NCBI GenBank assembly: GCA_030248195.1
Contig: JASAND010022216.1
Span: 1-64,000 of the forward strand
Source: Trissonchulus latispiculum
Lineage: Eukaryota > Nematoda > Enoplea > Enoplida > Ironidae
Direction: 5' to 3'
DNA length: 64,000 nt
The translations under genes and the position numbers were made by a program. Numbering within the stretch: the first letter of the stretch is position 1; every line of letters begins with the position of its first letter. Positions 59,362 to 64,000 of this stretch are shown in pieces. The notes under the pieces were generated by a model. The model was not told the DNA's origin. It made no database searches and saw only the letters and a program-made list of their open reading frames with translations.

Positions 59362-61126
59362 TCAACCTATTGCTGAATGCTGCAGAAGGATAACGCAGAT
59401 AGCTTTCGCAATCAAAGATTGATTAGTGCGGCGACAGTTTCTCAAAAATTTCATCCATGCTAAAATGTATACAAAATGACAACAACCGATTGAGAATGTG
59501 AACCTTCGGTTTGAATTTACCAGTTTGGTGACGATTCTGCATGACGTAACACTGATGACCGCGCCGGCGAGAAGCAAAACTAAAAAACGTTCACACTGAG
59601 AGCACATAACGCAGCGAATAAAAGCAGTTAGGCTTGTAATTAGAGAAAAGTGTGTCTGCCACAATAGTAGATTCACACATTGCTGAACAAAAATCCATTC
59701 GCTTGAATCTCGGTCGACTGTTGCCGCCAGTTCAGAAAAGTTTTTCTCGTCTAAAGTTTGTCGCAGATTTTCAATAGATTCAAAACTGTCAATTGCTCTG
59801 GGAATTTCAAAAACATGGGTATTTTCTGAAGGGTAGAAATAACGAAACTGACCAGTTCTATGATTCTGCAAAACAAATCCTAACTGAATATTAACCTTGA
59901 ACACACAACCTTCCTGCTCATACACCAACTTCAAGGCATCCAGAAGCGTCTCAGTTCCAAATTCTGACACTGGAAAGTTGTAGACTTTTCTTCCGCCTTG
60001 GTCGGTTAAACTGAAAGGATATATCTCCTGGCTGTAGTCTTGGAGCAACTGCTGAAGATGATCAAGGTCACCAGCGCCTGATCCGGTTAATGGAGGCTGT
60101 GCATTGGGTAAAACAAAAACAACAGTATTCAAGTACTCAGCATAACGGTGTGTCGCTGGCTGGCCAACACGCACCTCCTCCTCTCCCGGGGCAGGGGGGG
60201 GAGGGGTCCTCACTGTAGTAGTCAGCAGAAATTAGCACTGGTAGGCATCAGTCGCTTAATAGAACCAGACTTGTTTATGCTGCGTATCTATACTGTCTAT
60301 ATATACGTTAAACGACACTCTTACGCGATCACAGAAATGCTTGATTGTAACAAATGCAGCCCCATAGAGCTGTTCTGCTCCAGTTAATTCAACTGGAGTG
60401 ATTTGTTACAATCAGGCACTTCTGATGCACTTATTTTACGCAATCTTACATGTAGATGGGCCAGACTGTGCCGAAAGAGATTCGGGCTGAGAGCTGTTAC
60501 TTTCATTTGGCTGACAAACAATGTTACCACAGATGTCGTATAAATTTGAGACACGTCCTAAACAAAGCACATACAGTATAGTTCAGAATAGGACACAATC
60601 GAAAGTTCAGTGCATGCACAGCGAACAGTCAATGCGTCCAGCATTTCCAATTTTACAAGCAGCAGTCTTCGTTGAACTCTTACGTTTAGCTTCTTCTATG
60701 GAGTCCCTCAGACAGTATGCTTCATCCCTCCCTTTACAAGATTTTCCTTTCTTTTTTGGTTTGTCTTCAAGAAGGTCAACATCCGAGTCTTGCTCATCCT
60801 TCAGAATGCGGCGGCGTTTTTGCGTCTACGGAATGGTATCGCCAGAGTCGGACTCGTTCCCATCGTCAGATTGCGCGGATTGCACGCCTCCATTTTTTAA
60901 GGATAGTGGGTAATTTATTCTTCAGGCTTTTCACCTGTGCTTTGAAAACATCCAAAATCGGCTTCGACGTATCTGCAACCAGAATATTTGGATTTGAGGC
61001 GCTGATACAATACTGGCGGAAACGAGTCCTACTGTAGCCAACGCCAGTTCCGCATCTTGAAATTTCTGCATACAAAGTACCATGGATGTGAATACGTTCG
61101 GTTGACGGGTCCGTAACGGTATCCAT
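59362..61126 (-). pseudogene. Split gene of unnamed family (RYFYPSEN motif protein), lesioned
   Basis: Minus-strand exons: 61126-60684, 60557-60450 and 60212-59362; the last two junctions agree in phase 1 with good GTAAGA donors. Exon 1 starts MDTVTDPSTERIHIHGTL, shifts frame in an A6 run near 60900, then has an in-frame TAG at 60826-60828 before an acidic/basic tract (DVDLLEDKPKKKGK). Exon 3 reads YAEYLNTVVFVLPN, then VFKVNIQLGFVLQNHRTG and QFRYFYPSENTHVFEIP, then SSEWIFVQQCVNLLLW. From memory, the KVN.sFGF.Lq..eTGe.RYFYps.N motif recurs in multicopy cnidarian and other invertebrate proteins, some linked to B-family DNA-polymerase elements. I cannot confirm that here. With a frameshift and a stop it is probably a pseudogene. 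Confidence 0.6.
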
Positions 61127-61199
61127 AATCCTTAAAAGAAAAACAATTTATAATAAAAACCGTTTTTAAAATGGTCTTCACAAATTTAGAAAGAAGGTG

Positions 61200-61292
61200 G
61201 CTCATACTAACTAAATGAAACACATAGTGTCTAGCAATAAACTTTGCTGAATCCCCAACAACGGATAAATAATATTCTAGCAATTGTTTCAA
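61200..61292 (-). other. Possible upstream exon of the minus-strand gene
   Basis: Reads MKQLLEYYLSVVGDSAKFIA up to a possible donor (TTAGTTA|GTATGAG); a matching acceptor (TTTTCTTTTAAG) precedes the exon starting near 61130, but the phases do not agree. Confidence 0.25.
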
Positions 61293-61590
61293 AAAGTCAC
61301 AAGCATCAAGATTAAATCTCTAATAGCTCTAAGAAAGGATTTGAATTCAAGTTTTTGGCAGATATCATCAATTTGAAAATAGTTTTTCTAACTGAACAAT
61401 TGCTAAAAAACTTCAAACGAAATAATAGATGCCTTCTCCTCCTAAAAACTCGTATCTCGTAAGCTTCAGTATAAGCCAAAGGCGAGTGATCCGGTCTGTC
61501 AACACGTCAACAACTTTTTACACCTGCTATAATTCAATTGACATTTGATTTCTGTCTTACTCATTTTTGAATGGCTTTGATAGAAATGTA

Positions 61591-62511
61591 CTAGGTGTTC
61601 AAGGAGTCGCTCAACTCTTGGCACATTAAGCAGCAAACATCTGCTGAATAGTGAAAAACTGGATCAATGTCAGGGTGGATATGTTGAAGGTGCTCTTCAA
61701 AGTCATACTTATTATGATATATGCACCAAGGGCTGGTGCAAAATCGGCATGATATCGGCAAAAAGTTTTTAGACTTTGCAGTTTGCTGGACTTTAGTCCA
61801 CCATATGATTCCTGACAGGCCTTGATAGAAATAATTCAATACATTGCGAGATAATTGATAGGAGCAAACTAATTTCTCAAACGGCCAAGCATTCTTTGTT
61901 TCAAACTTAAAATATCTGCGGTGTAGGCTGGATTGTGGAGTTACTGGTTGCCAAAACAGTTTGAACGTTGCACCCTTCAGACGTTCTTTCCAGTTATGTC
62001 CAAAAATGCAGTAACAAATTGGCTTCATAACAGAATGTAAGTCTAGCGTAGCTCTTTCATCAGTAAACTTTATGCAGACAGCTATGCGATCAATGATAGC
62101 AATTTGAATGTCAAAGTATCCAGAAAACAGTCCCGAAATAGTTGGTGTGTGATGTAATAATTCGACGTTAACCTGACAAACTGGAGGGTCATGATAAATC
62201 ATGTTTAGAACTGTAACGACTTCTTTATCATTAAAACTGGTTCAGCGCGTAAATCCGTTTTCCATAGCCCTCGAACTATGATGAAACCAATCAAATGGGG
62301 TCGGAAATTCCTTTTCCAAAATAAGAAATTTCATCATCTTCCACCTTGAAATGATCAGTTTTTCGATTATCTCGCATTTCAGCCGGTAGCTCAGAGTAAG
62401 AGCAAGACAGGTTTGAATTACAGTGGGAAGATCTGCATTTTCTAAATTGACGCTAATCGTATCTAGAATCACAGCCAGGCTTAGACATTGTAGAGATGTC
62501 AATTCAACCAT
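61591..62511 (-). pseudogene. Unknown protein with C-terminal zinc-finger-like Cys/His cluster, interrupted by TGA
   Basis: Minus-strand frame from ATG 62511 to 61591, about 306 residues, open except for one TGA at 62242-62244; the frame continues unbroken on both sides (MENGFTR, stop, TSFNDKEVVTVLNM). The C-terminus reads SCRFCTSPWCIYHNKYDFEE, then HLQHIHPDI and CCLMCQEL, a C2H2/treble-clef-like arrangement. No family recognised. The single stop may mark a pseudogene, a sequencing error or recoding; the neighbouring gene at 59-61 kb on the same strand is also lesioned, favouring decay. Confidence 0.5.
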
Positions 62512-62720
62512 CCTGAAATCTTAGTAAAGCAATCGAAAATGACTATATAATTCGAACCTTCACAAAGTTTGTAACGAAATCTGGTTATGGAAATTTTACT
62601 GGCAGGGTTCATTTTTCTATGATAGTCTACAAAATTCTCATTAGTTTAAAATAACTAGCTCAACACCCCACCTTATGACTTTACAAATGGTTTGCAGTGC
62701 CTATTATTTTGTAACTAGCA

Positions 62721-62737
62721 GTATATATATATATATA

Positions 62738-62800
<63 letters not shown>
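62721..62800. repeat. (TA)n microsatellite
   Basis: About 40 TA units with one interruption. Confidence 0.96.
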
Positions 62801-62809
<9 letters not shown>

Positions 62810-62979
62810 ATTTCAACGCTTCTTGGAAAATATCAGACAAACAACAAACTATCCGCTGCATATTTTTATGTGACACAACACTATACTATAGACTCGCACA
62901 CAAATTTAGCTTTTTGTCATTACTTGCATTTACACTGGTGATACTGTTCTCAACCGGCTTCATTTCTTTGTGAACTTGT

Positions 62980-63280
62980 GTTGTTTCAGTTTCAGTTTCA
63001 GTCCGGTAACACAAAACAGTTTTAGTTTCAATTTCAGGTCATTCAGAAATCAAATGAAGTTTAAATTGATGATTACTGAGGCCCCCACGTCAAACTATTA
63101 ACGAAAAGCGGCTTAAAACCTTCAAAGCGTCGTCTTTTTAAGAAAGACAGAAAGTAGATTCAGTCTCAGTCGGCGGCCTAAAGTAATTTCAGTTTCAGTT
63201 TCCGTGCCTTAAACTGAAACCTCTACAACCTGAAAGCTGGTGGCCGGCCAAGCTGGTTTCAGTTTTAGTACCTGAAACAC
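62980..63280. repeat. TTTCAG-rich inverted repeat
   Basis: GTTTCAGTTTCAGTTTCAGT at the left, repeated GTTTCAGTTTCAG/CTGAAAC words to the right; a probable degenerate MITE. Confidence 0.55.
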
Positions 63281-64000
63281 CACTACTTTAAACCTAAATG
63301 GAACTTTCAAAGCACATTAATTTGTTGGCCCATGTCAAGATAAAAGCTAGAACTCCTAGAACCCCCATCAGAAAAAAGGAAGTTCTTGATCTTTTTCATG
63401 CGATTGCATCTAAGACTTTGATTTGTACGATACTACGTTGCGGATCCTTTCCTTCAGGCGGTACTTCAGCAGACATGATAATCTCAGTCATCAAATTTGT
63501 AGCATATAACCGTGGTGTACTGGGGGGGGTCTCCTGGCTTTTCTCATAAATTTCGACTGACATTTGTGTGTATGAAGCATTCAATATCCACAATATGGTA
63601 TCAATCAAAAGCTAACGACAAGAACAACAAATGCGTCCTAGATCTAAGTCCAAACAACGCACATACTTTTCGGTATGCCCGGACTCCCGAACCCTCAGAA
63701 CCTCCAGCAAACACTTTAAACTAGGCAGTAGAGGATCAAATCTCCTGAAAAAATTTCAGAACCCGCAGAACCCCAAGAACCCACGACAAAATTAGAAACT
63801 AAATATACGTAGTAGCGGATCAAATCTCTTCGAAAGCTAAGAACCCCCAAGAAAATCAAGTGACAGATCAGAGCGCATCAAAAAGTGACTTGTATTTTGA
63901 CATGGGCCATTTTGTTTAGCCCTACTATATATATGTATATGAAATTTTGTATTTTAGACCAGCAAGTTTCTTTCAACTAAGTCAAGTTTACCACTCTCTT
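63281..64000. other. Gene-free end of the window
   Basis: Low-complexity CC(C)AGAAC-type words (63340-63380, 63670-63860) and AT-rich sequence. No TM2 exon for ENaC2 seen here. Confidence 0.45.

Overview
The window is nuclear DNA of an invertebrate metazoan. It is AT-rich and gene-poor, with short exons in long introns bounded by GT..AG. Its gene families are animal-specific: DEG/ENaC channels, TIMP/NTR, C-type lectin, CARD and polycystin-type PLAT. BEL/Pao, Ty3 and CR1-like retroelements and many MITEs are present. I cannot name the phylum. All splice models were built by eye from domain similarity, splice signals and reading-phase agreement; none has transcript support.

Layout. 1-0.9 kb: BEL/Pao fragment. 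0.9-12.7 kb, plus strand: a C-type-lectin exon, a Ser/Thr-rich exon, then nine phase-consistent exons of a DEG/ENaC channel (ENaC1) ending in TM2; a CR1-like LINE and MITEs sit in its last intron. 13.4-16.1 kb, minus strand: a four-exon, 156-residue secreted TIMP/NTR protein. 16-28 kb: no convincing gene; nested repeats, including a 3.1 kb TTAA-flanked element and a GC-rich minisatellite block. 28.2-39.4 kb: one very large inverted-repeat (foldback-like) element whose arms are themselves tandem arrays. Its interior holds a JmjC (KDM4-like) gene and a broken CARD-domain segment, and its left arm carries a retroposed polycystin-PLAT pseudogene with a 13-bp target duplication. 39.9-45.2 kb: TTAA elements and a Ty3 relic nested in a LINE relic. 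45.2-59.1 kb, plus strand: a second channel gene (ENaC2) with TM1, the FPAV..CN segment, lectin-like exons and most of the ectodomain; TM2 is not in the window. 59.4-62.5 kb, minus strand: split, lesion-bearing genes of an unnamed family, probably mobile-element-derived. 62.5-64 kb: simple and low-complexity repeats.

Two things stand out. First, in both channel loci a C-type-lectin-like exon lies just 5' of, and in phase with, the first ectodomain exon, which suggests a lectin module built into a DEG/ENaC channel. Second, the 11 kb element with arrayed arms appears to carry a histone-demethylase-type gene and a CARD segment as cargo.
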